DNA of 64,000 bases from Serratia marcescens. Its GTDB lineage: Bacteria > Pseudomonadota > Gammaproteobacteria > Enterobacterales > Enterobacteriaceae. The notes under the pieces are model-generated. The model had not been told where the DNA came from and did not search any database. It was given only the letters and a program-made list of their open reading frames with translations. The stretch is from the NCBI GenBank assembly GCA_015548865.1, contig JADMXW010000006.1:1-64000 (forward strand), written 5' to 3'. Positions 1 to 7,951 of this stretch are shown here, in pieces. Position 1 is the stretch's first letter. Each line of letters opens with the position of its first letter. A program made the translations under genes and the position numbers.

Positions 1-64
1 GACCCGTTGTACGGCACATCAGCATTACAGCTTCCCGTTTATGGCCTGTCGTCAGTACTTTCGT
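1..64 (-). CDS. IS3-family orfB (DDE transposase), 5' fragment only
   Basis: On the minus strand the -1 frame relative to orfA opens before the orfA stop and reads KVLTTGHKREAVMLMCRTTG to the window edge. This is the expected beginning of the HTH/DDE orfB of IS407-type elements. In IS3 elements orfB is normally made as an orfA-orfB fusion by -1 frameshifting; the short AAAG run at the overlap is the likely slip site (inference). Only about 20 codons are visible, so nothing can be said about the catalytic residues. Confidence 0.7.
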
Positions 65-303
65 CCCAGCGCCGCCTTGTCCAGCATGGCTTCGGCGAGT
101 AGCTTCTTGAGTCTGGCGTTCTCGTCTTCAAGAGACTTAAGCCGCTTAACTTCCGTAACCTCCATGCCGCCAAACTTCTTACGCCATGTATAAAAAGTGG
201 CATCGGAAATGGCGTGCTTACGGCAAAGTTCGCGGGCAGAAACGCCAGCTTCGGCCTCGCGGAGGATACTGATGATCTGTTCGTCGGAAAAACGCTTCTT
301 CAT
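52..303 (-). CDS. IS3-family transposase orfA
   Basis: This 83-residue protein has the HTH_Tnp_1 layout of IS3 orfA. It starts MKKRFSDEQIISILREAEAG, followed by a helix-turn-helix around residues 22-45 (ARELCRKHAISDATFYTWRKK) and a leucine-zipper-like coiled coil at 53-78. OrfA binds the terminal repeats and supplies the N-terminus of the frameshifted transposase. Relatives in this group usually run about 87-88 residues and end near LGRKY or LSRKW; this copy seems about four or five residues short just before the C-terminus, which could be natural variation or a small in-frame deletion. It stops at 52-54, inside the start of orfB. Confidence 0.85.
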   Translation of the reverse strand: MKKRFSDEQIISILREAEAGVSARELCRKHAISDATFYTWRKKFGGMEVTEVKRLKSLEDENARLKKLLAEAMLDKAALGRKY

Positions 304-499
304 GGGGATGTCCTCATGTTGCTGATGAAGACATTACTAACATCGCGGTGTGTTAATCAATGGGGAGCAGGTCAGCCAATGTTGGCCCCTTATTTTATCT
401 GAAAATCCTTTCCTCAAAACCATGCCTTACCACTGTACAAAAATCAGGCTGTTTTATTGCCGATAACCACCCAGTCTTTTTCTCTGCCATCGTTATATT

Positions 500-626
<127 letters not shown>

Positions 627-798
627 TCAGTCATTTTACTTGTGCGATGACCCAACAATTTTTGAGTATCGATCCCTTGATCGCGGTATAGTCTTTCCGA
701 AAAAGGCATCCCATTTCAAACCACTTTTATCGCTCGTTTTTTAAACTCTGACGTCCATGTCTTTGTTGAAACCTGTTCCTTTGGGGGGAGGAAGTAGC

Positions 799-882
799 AT
801 GATGAAAATAAAAAAGATATTTGTTGATGGTATGTCACGGTATTTGGCTAGAGCTTTCGGCAAGACGGTATCCAATAATTGA
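799..882 (+). CDS. Possible 27-residue cationic peptide
   Basis: The ORF starts ATGATGAAAATAAAAAAG directly after a very strong purine-rich Shine-Dalgarno sequence (GGGGGGAGGAAG, ending 5 nt before the first ATG). It encodes MMKIKKIFVDGMSRYLARAF followed by GKTVSNN and stop. The peptide is basic and partly amphipathic; I do not recognise a family. The next recognisable gene, 500 bp downstream on the same strand, is a reductase-like SDR. Possibilities include a regulatory or secreted peptide, a leader peptide, or the remnant of a longer gene: the frame continuing after 881 also reads protein-like for about 24 codons. Support rests only on the ribosome-binding site. Confidence 0.35.
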   Translation: MMKIKKIFVDGMSRYLARAFGKTVSNN

Positions 883-1379
883 TTGAGGATGAACACGGAG
901 ATTTGTCTGCTGTATCACTGATGCTGCTTAGGCTTCCAACAAGAATTAAATAAAAATGCATCATGTATCTATTGAAACTTTGTTTAATAACTTGTATGTA
1001 ATATTTCCATCCGTTATCGATTAACCGAGAGAAGAGAAATATAGTGTATATTAACATTTAGTTCCAGAAGTAAAAAAATGTGTTAAATAATGTATGGGAT
1101 TGATTTCTTTCATGCGGAATACGCTAATTTGGCATGGCTCGTATATGCATAAAATTTAGGTGATGCTTTTTCGTGTATTATGACAGTTATTGCTCGTTAA
1201 TGATGTATGTAAAATTCATATGCTACATGTAAATCCCTTATCAACTTGTTAATAGTGCTATCATGAACGACAACCGGAGTAAGGTAATGACACTGGCATA
1301 CTATGTATGTAAATAGATCTGTCCATTTGATTTAAATGCACTTCTGCGTGTTATAAAATAAGTAAATTTGTGAGATAAA

Positions 1380-2489
1380 ATGAATATAATATTAGTTACT
1401 GGCGCGACTGGTTTTATTGGTGGAGCTATATTAGAAAATATCATTAATAATGAGATATGCTGTGATTTACTTCTTCTCGTTCGTGCCAGTTCTTATGATG
1501 ATGCAGTGAAGCGTGTACATGAAAATATGCGTAATTTTAATGTTTCTGAAGAAAAACTATCAAGAATAGATCAGAGCAATATACTTTTGGGCGATCTTGG
1601 TAAACCAGAGTTATATTTGAACGACATTCGATTAGACAATGTAACACATGTGATTAATTGTGCTGCCATAGCGTCATTTGGTAATAACCCTATGATCTGG
1701 AAAGTGAACGTTGATGGTACTTTGGCTTTGGCACAAAAAATGGCTAGTGTTAAGGGGTTACAGCGTTTTTTACATGTAGGCACAGCGATGTCTTGCACTC
1801 CAGAACCAAATACGCTGGTTGCTGAGGATAGTTTTTTCATTGAAAAGAATAATCATTTTGTTGAATACACTCACTCAAAATTGATAATTGAAAAGCTAAT
1901 GCGCAAGCACTGTCCACAAATGCCTCTTTTATTTGCTCGTCCATCTATTGTTGTGGGGCACACTATACATGGTTGTAAACCGTCCAGTAGCATCTTTTGG
2001 GTTTTCAATATGGGGTTGATGTTAAAGAAATTCATGTGCTCAATGAAAGATCGTATCGATGTTATCCCTGTAGATTATTGCGCTGAAGCTATAATAATGC
2101 TTCTTAATCGAGATTTGCCCAACGGGGATGTAGTTCATATATCAGCAGGTGAAGAATGTTGTGTACAATTCATGGAGATTGATAATGCAATAGCTCATGC
2201 AATGGATAGGCCCCCGCTTGGCGATAAATATGTAAAGGTGAGTTACGATGTTTTACAAAACATGCGTCGTGATCTGAAAAGAATTTTTGGTCCATGCAAT
2301 GAACGTATTATGCTCAAAGCAATGTATTTATATGGACATTTTGCAGAACTAAATGTTCGATTTGATAATCATAAACTATTAAATCTTGGAATGCCGAAAC
2401 CCCCAAAATTCACCGATTATATTGGCTTGTGTGTGAATAGTACTCGCCATTTATCTATACCTCAACAGATGATGGTTGACTTCAAATAA
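1380..2489 (+). CDS. Extended-SDR NAD(P)-dependent reductase, thioester-reductase-like
   Basis: The 369-residue protein opens with a Rossmann nucleotide-binding motif, TGATGFIGG at residues 7-15. It carries the SDR catalytic pair in YTHSK (Tyr163, Lys167). The HxxGTAMSC stretch near residue 140 and FARPSIVVG near 190 fit the extended SDR group that includes thioester reductase domains and fatty acyl-CoA reductases (NAD_binding_4). Such enzymes reduce carrier-bound or CoA-bound acyl chains; here there is no carrier or ligase domain and no biosynthetic neighbour, so the substrate is unknown. Codons and flanks are markedly AT-rich compared with the core genes, suggesting acquired DNA. It could also be a sugar or sterol-type epimerase/dehydratase. 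Family call firm, function open. Confidence 0.75.
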   Translation: MNIILVTGATGFIGGAILENIINNEICCDLLLLVRASSYDDAVKRVHENMRNFNVSEEKLSRIDQSNILLGDLGKPELYLNDIRLDNVTHVINCAAIASFGNNPMIWKVNVDGTLALAQKMASVKGLQRFLHVGTAMSCTPEPNTLVAEDSFFIEKNNHFVEYTHSKLIIEKLMRKHCPQMPLLFARPSIVVGHTIHGCKPSSSIFWVFNMGLMLKKFMCSMKDRIDVIPVDYCAEAIIMLLNRDLPNGDVVHISAGEECCVQFMEIDNAIAHAMDRPPLGDKYVKVSYDVLQNMRRDLKRIFGPCNERIMLKAMYLYGHFAELNVRFDNHKLLNLGMPKPPKFTDYIGLCVNSTRHLSIPQQMMVDFK

Positions 2490-2860
2490 AATCCAATGAT
2501 TATATATAGTTACTTATGTCACTTAAAAAAAGCAAGGTTAAGAGGGAGGCGGTGATGCCTCTTCAATATCCACTGATGACTTTGATGTGTTCCTGTTCAG
2601 TATAAGGAATAATGTATCACAATGGTTGGGCTGGCTTTATATTGACGCGAGAGTACCGCGGAGCTTTCTGCATGTGATGAGGCCCATGCTCAAAAGCATG
2701 AATACGCTTTTTATTTAGCAAAAATTAACTAATACCGTTTATTGATGGAAACAAAAATATCTTTGATAAAAGAAAATATTTTCACCTTTCACGGAGACGA
2801 TGATGAAGATAACTAATGGACTGAGGAGTGACCGGAAACATTGTATGAAATGCCAGCAGT
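2490..2860. other. Intergenic stretch, no supported gene
   Basis: It contains a hairpin with six-base arms CATGCT/AGCATG near 2687-2702, followed shortly by a CTTTTT run at 2707-2715, which might end transcription. A roughly 60-codon open frame without a start codon runs across 2540-2720. No ribosome-binding site and family could be assigned. Confidence 0.4.
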
Positions 2861-3100
2861 TTAAACGAAAATCTGACGGCGGTCGGCGATAATGTCGAGC
2901 GCATCCTCAAGTGTTGCAACAGGATTGGAATGAATAGTCCAGGCGTTGTTGCCTATGACAAGCATCGTCACGTAGAAACCAGAGTCTTCAATAATCGCAT
3001 AGGAACCTTCTGGACAGTTTTCAAACTTGTCGTCTGGAGCAAGTACACAAATTTTCGTGTCGTGAAACTCAGTGATTATCATAGGATCCGTCATGTCCAT
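2861..3100 (-). CDS. Small hypothetical protein
   Basis: This 79-residue acidic protein starts MDMTDPMIITEFHDTKICVL. It alternates beta-like hydrophobic stretches with turns (FENCPEGSYAIIEDSGFYV, TMLVIGNNAWTIHSNP) and ends in a predicted helix (TLEDALDIIADRR). The composition looks protein-like and contains two cysteines and one tryptophan, but I recognise no family. A weak GGGG sits upstream of the start. It stands alone between the SDR gene and repeat copy 2 in AT-rich DNA. Confidence 0.5.
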   Translation of the reverse strand: MDMTDPMIITEFHDTKICVLAPDDKFENCPEGSYAIIEDSGFYVTMLVIGNNAWTIHSNPVATLEDALDIIADRRQIFV

Positions 3101-3417
3101 TATGAGCAGCTACCCCGTATAAAAACTAATAGGGTTTTACCATCATTTTAACACTGCTTTCTCATCGGAAAATTCAACACAGAAAAGACTGGCTTTAATA
3201 TATTGTTTTTTAACGTTATTTTGTTTGTCGAACGGATCTGTAGTGAAAAACAAAGAATCTACTCACAAAAAATTAATTGATATAACACGTTAATTGTTTT
3301 TTTCGTTGCAACATAAAGAGTATGTTTGATTAGTGTAACACCCATATAAATAAGTATATTAATATCGATTTACAACTCAAATGGATAACACACTCTGTCA
3401 GAATTATAAAATTATTT

Positions 3418-3615
3418 ACCCTAAATAATTCGAGTTGTAGTAAGGCGGCAAGCGTTGTTCAAATCAGTCAGAAACAGATTTGAACAATGCTTGCGCTGGT
3501 CCAAGTGGGGAATCTCGGGGATGAGATTCATCAATCTCGATGAGCTTGCAGTAGTAAGTAATTCGGATGACCGAGCACCGCCAGTGCAACTGTGACTTGA
3601 AGTATGATGGGTATG
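3418..3615. repeat. Interspersed palindromic repeat, copy 2 (long form)
   Basis: It starts TACCCTAAATAATTCGAGTT and ends GACTTGAAGTATGATGGGTA, matching copy 1 at both ends. Compared with copy 1 it carries about 70 extra interior bases around AACAGATTTGAACAATGCTT, which form their own imperfect inverted repeat with TTGTTCAAATCAGTC. The same insert type occurs in copies 3 and 4. Confidence 0.8.
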
Positions 3616-4063
3616 GCATCTTGAGTCCTGGATTAAATGCTTCATTGTTGTTTATAAGCATAGATGTGTGGCATAAGATTGGTATCGGAAGTTCTCACGC
3701 TTGGTTGAATGTTGCTATCGCGTGTTGTCTGGTAATTTTAGCTTTAAAGGTCAGTCATTTTATTTAAGAGGTACACTTTGTACTGACAGCAGTATGTGAA
3801 ATCTGTGTTAAGCAATCTCATTTATGTTGCAAAATAGGGCATTGGTGCATTGAGCATATTCATAACGGGTCTGTTGAAGACCTTGTGTGCCTGAGCGAAG
3901 AATTTTATACGAAGATATCTCATTACCTTGGATAGAGAGTTAAGAAAAAAATTCAGGTTTATATTTTTATGAAAAAGAATAAAGTAAAGGGGAAAGTTCT
4001 TATTTTTTCTCAGTGCGAAAAAATCATAAACTGAGACTATTATTTTTCAGATGATATTAATTC

Positions 4064-4117
4064 TGTTGTGACAATTATCACACATATAAATTATGTGTAG
4101 TGGTTAGAATGTGATTC
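4064..4117 (+). promoter_or_regulatory. CRP site and promoter of the pectate lyase gene
   Basis: TGTGACAATTATCACA at 4067-4082 is a perfect TGTGA-N6-TCACA CRP palindrome. A -10 like TAGAAT lies at 4105-4110, which puts the start point near 4116-4117. The CRP centre is then at about -41.5, the classic class II activator position, with no good -35 required. The geometry is read from sequence; CRP dependence is inference. Confidence 0.75.
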
Positions 4118-4145
4118 CATTAAAAACAAAAAGCGATTTTATTTT

Positions 4146-5288
4146 ATGAAAACATATTCAATACCTCTCTTGGCTATCATCTCAATGGCACCAATGTATG
4201 TCGGGGCTTCAGTCAATATTGATGGTTTTGCTGATGCAATCCATCACTATCAAAATAAAAATGGAAAAGAGTATAATCGCCTCCCCGTTGAGGATGTTAA
4301 AGGTATTTCAGAAAATATTTTGATGTATCAGAAAAATGTCGGAGGGTGGATTGAGAACCAGGACCCATTACGTGTACTTTCTGTGTCTGAAAAGGACACT
4401 TTTATTAAAGAAAAAAATAATATAAGGGTTTCTTTTGATAACAGGAATACTTATTCCCAAATCGAATATCTGGCTCAGGCGTATAAGCAGATTCCAGATG
4501 CACGTTATCGCGATGCGGCATTGCATGGAATAAAGTATACACTCAATCAGCAATACAATGTTTGCGGCGGTTGGCCCCATACCGTTCCGCCAAAATCATC
4601 AACCGAGACAGAGAATACGGATTATCAACGAGCGATTACACATGCGGATGATGTTACCTCCGGTATTTTGCGTTTGTTAAGAGATATCGTGGAAGATCGA
4701 AGCACTTACAATTTTGTTGATGGGGAATTGTTGGCTAAGGTGCAAGCGGCACTGAAAAGCGGAGATGACTGTATTCTGAAGCTACAAATTGTTCAGGATG
4801 GAGTCAAGACCGGTTGGGCAGGGCAGTATGACCCAGAGACGCTGCAACCCTTAGGTGGACGTGCATTTGAGCTGCCAGGGATACTCTCTCAGGAAACAGT
4901 AGGTGTACTAAATTATCTGACGTCGATAGATAAACCTTCCCCCGAGATAAAAGCAGCAGTGAATGCCGCGTCTGAATGGTTGATTCGTTCAGCATTCACA
5001 GGGTTTAAAGTGGTAAAATTTGATGCTCCAGAAGAGAAATATGCCTATCATTCAACTAATTGGGATAGAAGGATCGAAAAATACGATAAGGCTCCACGGA
5101 TCTGGGCTCGTTTCTACGACATCAAGGACAACTCGGCTATCTTTGCCAACCGTGATGGAAAACGCGTTTATAACTATGGCGATATAGCCCGTGAGCGTAG
5201 AACTGGCTATGGGTGGTATGGTTATTATGCCGAGAAATACCTGACAGATGTATATCCTGCCTGGAAGAAGAAACACGGCGTCAATTGA
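4146..5288 (+). CDS. Secreted pectate lyase, polysaccharide lyase family 10
   Basis: This 380-residue protein has a signal peptide (MKTYSIPLLAIISMAPMYVG, likely cut after VGA at residue 21). The mature part shows the PL10 order of motifs: QKNVGGW near 62, FDNRNTYSQIEYLAQAY at 97-113, CGGWPH near 139, THADDVTSGILRLLRD at 165-180, TGWAGQYDPETLQP then GGRAFELPG, and RIWARFYDI at 318-326. The acidic residues Asp98 and Asp168-Asp169 and arginines such as Arg322 are the candidates for calcium binding and catalysis (family knowledge). PL10 enzymes cleave polygalacturonate by beta-elimination. It is a single gene with its own CRP promoter and a terminator at 5297. The start has little Shine-Dalgarno sequence. 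No clear KdgR box was seen. Confidence 0.85.
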   Translation: MKTYSIPLLAIISMAPMYVGASVNIDGFADAIHHYQNKNGKEYNRLPVEDVKGISENILMYQKNVGGWIENQDPLRVLSVSEKDTFIKEKNNIRVSFDNRNTYSQIEYLAQAYKQIPDARYRDAALHGIKYTLNQQYNVCGGWPHTVPPKSSTETENTDYQRAITHADDVTSGILRLLRDIVEDRSTYNFVDGELLAKVQAALKSGDDCILKLQIVQDGVKTGWAGQYDPETLQPLGGRAFELPGILSQETVGVLNYLTSIDKPSPEIKAAVNAASEWLIRSAFTGFKVVKFDAPEEKYAYHSTNWDRRIEKYDKAPRIWARFYDIKDNSAIFANRDGKRVYNYGDIARERRTGYGWYGYYAEKYLTDVYPAWKKKHGVN

Positions 5289-5296
5289 CATAACCT

Positions 5297-5320
5297 CAGC
5301 CCCGCGATAATGCGGGGCTG
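5297..5320 (+). terminator. Terminator-like hairpin after the pectate lyase gene
   Basis: Nine-base GC-rich stem CAGCCCCGC / GCGGGGCTG with a six-base loop, 8 nt after the stop codon. The following sequence is only moderately T-rich. Confidence 0.7.
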
Positions 5321-5381
5321 TCAGTTAGTTAGAACCGGGAGTGTATTATTAAAATAGATGTGCATGTATTGCGTTCTTGCT

Positions 5382-5456
5382 TTACCACCAGCCCAGATAG
5401 CTGCCAGTACCGACGATGATCGCTACAACAATCATCACCATCGTGATTTTACTCAT
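5382..5456 (-). CDS. 24-residue YoaJ-like small membrane protein
   Basis: A minus-strand ORF encodes MSKITMVMIVVAIIVGTGSY then LGWW. It is preceded by GAGGA about 8 nt upstream of the ATG, a good ribosome-binding site. Length, single hydrophobic helix and the ending LGWW match my recollection of the E. coli 24-residue inner-membrane protein YoaJ. It lies just downstream of lpxP in the same direction, with about 30 bp between the genes, so it may be co-transcribed. Its function is unknown. Too short for ordinary gene callers. Confidence 0.65.
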   Translation of the reverse strand: MSKITMVMIVVAIIVGTGSYLGWW

Positions 5457-5486
5457 GCATTGTTCCTCATTACTTTGGCGGTATCA

Positions 5487-6410
5487 TTATATATACAGCG
5501 ATTTTTCGCCTTGTGGTCTTGTTTTGAAACGCCGATGAACCCAAAGATATTGTTCGGGAGCTCGCAAAATTTCACGTTCAATGACCTTGTTGATGTAGGT
5601 TGCTGCTGCAGATTCATCGTTCTTGGGATAATCCATCAGCTCTGGCTCAATAATCAATGTATAACCAGTACGGTCTGGTTTTCTAATCAGCGTAATCGTC
5701 AGCATTGCAGCGCCTGATAATCGGGAAAGTACGTAGGTGCCATTGGTTGTTGCTACGTTGCTTACGGCAAAGAAGGGGGCAAAGGTACTGCCTTTTGGAC
5801 CGTAATCCTGATCGGGAGCAAACCAGACGGCTTCTCCTTGCCGCAACGCTGCCACCATGGCTTTCAGGTTTCTGCGGTCTATCATTGCTTTGTTGGAGCG
5901 CATTCTGCCTTTGGTCTGTATCCACTCCAATAGGAGGTTGTTGTGAGGACGGTACATCGCCATCATCGGTTGACACTGACCCATTGCCCGGCCACCCAAT
6001 TCTAACGACATAAAATGTACACCAACAACCATGACACCGCGTTTGTTTTCTTGCGCGTGTTGAAGGTTTGGCAACCCCTGCACGTCAAATAACTTACGAA
6101 TTCGTTCATCGGACCAGAACCAGGCAATGCCAGTCTCAACCAACGCCATCCCAAGAGAAGAGAAGTTGCCGGCGATAAGGCGCTCTTGCTCTTCATCATT
6201 TAATGTAGGAAAGCAGAGTTTTAGATTTCTACGCGCGATGGTTTCACGACGTTTTAGGAGCGGGCGTGACAGCTTGCCGCATAATGCACCTAGCCGAATA
6301 AGCACGGGATAGGGTAGCTGGACTAAAAGGAATAGCACTGTAACGCCAAACCAAGTTAGCCAGTAGCGGGGATGGAAAAGGGCAGGACAAAAACGGACGG
6401 TCGAACTCAT
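5487..6410 (-). CDS. lpxP: Lipid A palmitoleoyl/lauroyl acyltransferase
   Basis: The 307-residue enzyme belongs to the LpxL/LpxM/LpxP family, which adds a secondary acyl chain from acyl-ACP to Kdo2-lipid IVA at the inner membrane. There is an N-terminal membrane segment (about residues 16-38) and the HX4(D/E) active-site motif as His132-Glu137 in VHFMSLELGG. RYWLTWFG, MYRPHNN, APDQDYG and the C-terminal LWVHRRFKTRP are shared with E. coli LpxP more than LpxL as I remember them, so the cold-inducible palmitoleoyl transferase is favoured. The start is supported by AAAGGAA 5 nt upstream. A second paralogue is expected elsewhere in the genome. Confidence 0.88.
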   Translation of the reverse strand: MSSTVRFCPALFHPRYWLTWFGVTVLFLLVQLPYPVLIRLGALCGKLSRPLLKRRETIARRNLKLCFPTLNDEEQERLIAGNFSSLGMALVETGIAWFWSDERIRKLFDVQGLPNLQHAQENKRGVMVVGVHFMSLELGGRAMGQCQPMMAMYRPHNNLLLEWIQTKGRMRSNKAMIDRRNLKAMVAALRQGEAVWFAPDQDYGPKGSTFAPFFAVSNVATTNGTYVLSRLSGAAMLTITLIRKPDRTGYTLIIEPELMDYPKNDESAAATYINKVIEREILRAPEQYLWVHRRFKTRPQGEKSLYI

Positions 6411-7025
6411 GGTGTTCCTTTACGCACTATACAGAGAAAGGGGATGTATCGCATAAAGAAACAGACTTTCTGTAAGCGGCACACAGGGACGAAAACCCCA
6501 ATACCTGAGGGGATGCCTTCTCTCCAGCAAGCAAGCTGCCCTGGTGTGTATCAAAATAAGGCACACTCCTCATATACGCCGCTATGATAGTGTTAAGGTC
6601 TTCCGCTTATCCAGCGATTTCCTTCATTGTTACTTCAAATTGCACTTTCTTTACGTATCGTCTCGATGGTGCTCTGATTTTGTTGATGTCGTTCACAGTA
6701 AATGGAGGCGAAAAAGCGTATTCGCGTGATTGAACTGCGCAGACGCGGAGCAAAGCGCTGTAAAATTTGATCTCCATAGCTTTTTCACAAAATATCGTTG
6801 CTTTTAAAATGAAACAATGTTTCGTTTTTGTGGGGTGTGTGGTATTTTATGACTCTAGGACTGGATATGATTACGTTGTTCTAACGCAGTAGCCTCACAG
6901 TAAGCGCCGTACTTCTGGTCAATCGATATCAGATGACGTGAGTATGAAGAGGCGGTTACAGAGATGCGATGATGTGAATCATATCGCTCTTAATCTCTTC
7001 GCTAAATCGATATGGGAATGGTTAA
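6411..7025. other. Divergent control region between lpxP and the KdgR-box SDR
   Basis: This 615-bp region between two divergent genes contains a strong KdgR box (6806-6828). The SDR transcript would then have a leader of roughly 170-200 nt; GATGTGAATCATATC near 6972 vaguely resembles a CRP half-site. No small gene was supported here. Confidence 0.5.
6806..6828 (+). promoter_or_regulatory. KdgR operator
   Basis: The core TGAAACAATGTTTCG with flanking A and T tracts matches the KdgR box consensus (about AATRAAACAnnGTTTYATT). It lies about 200 bp before the SDR gene at 7026, which places that gene in the pectin regulon. Confidence 0.8.
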
Positions 7026-7829
7026 ATGAGTAATTATCAGCAGCAATTTTCTCTTGAAGGTAAAGTGGCTCTGGTCACAGGGGCCTCTTACGGTATTGGT
7101 TTTGCCATTGCCAGTGCATTGGGCGAAGCTGGGGCGACAATCGTTTTTAACGATATCAAACAAGAAGCGATCGAGAAAGGCTTGGCCGCTTATAAAGACG
7201 CTGGTCTGAAAGCGCACGGTTATGTCTTTGATGTGACCGATGAAGCTGCAGTGAACGCGACTGTTAAGAGAATTGAAGAAGAAGTGGGTGTGATCGATAT
7301 TCTGGTCAACAACGCGGGTATTATTCAGCGTACTCCAATGCTTGAAATGGAAGTGTCTGATTTCCGTAAAGTTATTGATGTTGATTTGAACGCGCCTTTC
7401 ATCGTGTCCAAGGCAGTGCTGCCGTCAATGATCAAAAAAGGTCACGGTAAAATCATCAACATTTGCTCTATGATGAGCGAGCTGGGTCGTGAAACGGTTG
7501 CCGGATATGCGGCAGCAAAAGGCGGCCTGAAAATGCTAACCAAGAATATCTGTTCTGAATTTGGTGAAGCCAACATTCAATGTAACGGTATTGGCCCTGG
7601 TTACATCGCCACTCCGCAAACTGCACCGTTGCGCGAAATTCAGGCTGACGGTTCTCGTCATCCGTTTGACCAATTCATCATTGCAAAAACTCCGGCTGCG
7701 CGCTGGGGTACCACTGACGATCTGAAAGGGCCAGCAGTATTCCTGGCATCTAATGCATCAGATTTCGTGAATGGTCACATTCTGTACGTTGACGGTGGCA
7801 TTCTGGCTTACATCGGTAAGCAGCCGTAA
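7026..7829 (+). CDS. SDR oxidoreductase, gluconate 5-dehydrogenase-like, KdgR-regulated
   Basis: A 267-residue classical short-chain dehydrogenase: TGASYGIG at residues 18-25, NNAG near 95-98, the catalytic Ser-Tyr-Lys set in CSMMSELGRETVAGYAAAKGG, and the C-terminal FLASNASDFVNGHILYVDGG. The sequence is closer to IdnO-type gluconate 5-dehydrogenase than to KduD, which is about 253 residues with a different N-terminus. The upstream KdgR box ties it to oligogalacturonate catabolism. The inferred role is NAD(P)-linked reduction or oxidation of a keto-deoxyuronate intermediate, acting beside or instead of KduD. It is a single gene with its own terminator at 7877. Confidence 0.8.
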   Translation: MSNYQQQFSLEGKVALVTGASYGIGFAIASALGEAGATIVFNDIKQEAIEKGLAAYKDAGLKAHGYVFDVTDEAAVNATVKRIEEEVGVIDILVNNAGIIQRTPMLEMEVSDFRKVIDVDLNAPFIVSKAVLPSMIKKGHGKIINICSMMSELGRETVAGYAAAKGGLKMLTKNICSEFGEANIQCNGIGPGYIATPQTAPLREIQADGSRHPFDQFIIAKTPAARWGTTDDLKGPAVFLASNASDFVNGHILYVDGGILAYIGKQP

Positions 7830-7876
7830 TCGGTACTCGCCAGGCGATTGCCTCGACACATACCCCTTTTTAATTA

Positions 7877-7910
7877 ACAAACGGGAGCGATGCTCCCGTT
7901 TGTATTTTTA
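7877..7910 (+). terminator. Rho-independent terminator
   Basis: Twelve-base perfect stem ACAAACGGGAGC / GCTCCCGTTTGT with loop GAT, followed by ATTTTTA. Confidence 0.92.
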
Positions 7911-7951
7911 CTCCCCTTGACGCCAGGTTGCTCAGAAACATCGTAGATGAT

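Larger units (their letters stand above)
1..374 (-). mobile_element. IS3-family insertion sequence (IS407/IS1222-like), truncated by the window edge
   Basis: The element reads leftward. On the minus strand its outer end begins TGACCTGCTCCCCATTG (plus positions 358-374), the usual terminal inverted repeat start of IS407/IS1222-type elements. Inside lie orfA (52-303) and the first codons of orfB in the -1 frame. The other inverted repeat and the catalytic DDE domain lie outside the window, so it cannot be said whether the element is intact. Sequence to the right of 374 is unrelated AT-rich DNA. Confidence 0.85.
3101..4145. other. 1-kb AT-rich intergenic region
   Basis: It holds repeat copy 2 (3418-3615), a cysteine-rich open frame without a normal start codon (3771-3935; see findings) and the CRP-type promoter of the pectate lyase gene (4064-4117). 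Nothing else with support was found on either strand. Confidence 0.6.

Noticed and set aside
848-1057. 69-codon minus-strand ORF next to the IS element
   Set aside because: No ribosome-binding site, composition typical of AT-rich antisense DNA, no recognisable family.
2540-2720. About 60 open codons reading DVFLFSIRNNVSQWLGWLYI
   Set aside because: Protein-like composition, but no start codon or ribosome-binding site and no family recognised; could be a gene fragment or chance.
4115-4160. Possible KdgR box at the PL10 start
   Set aside because: Half-site spacing and several mismatches do not fit the box consensus.
5358-5717. 119-codon plus-strand ORF over the lpxP 3' end
   Set aside because: Antisense shadow of lpxP and of the YoaJ-like ORF.
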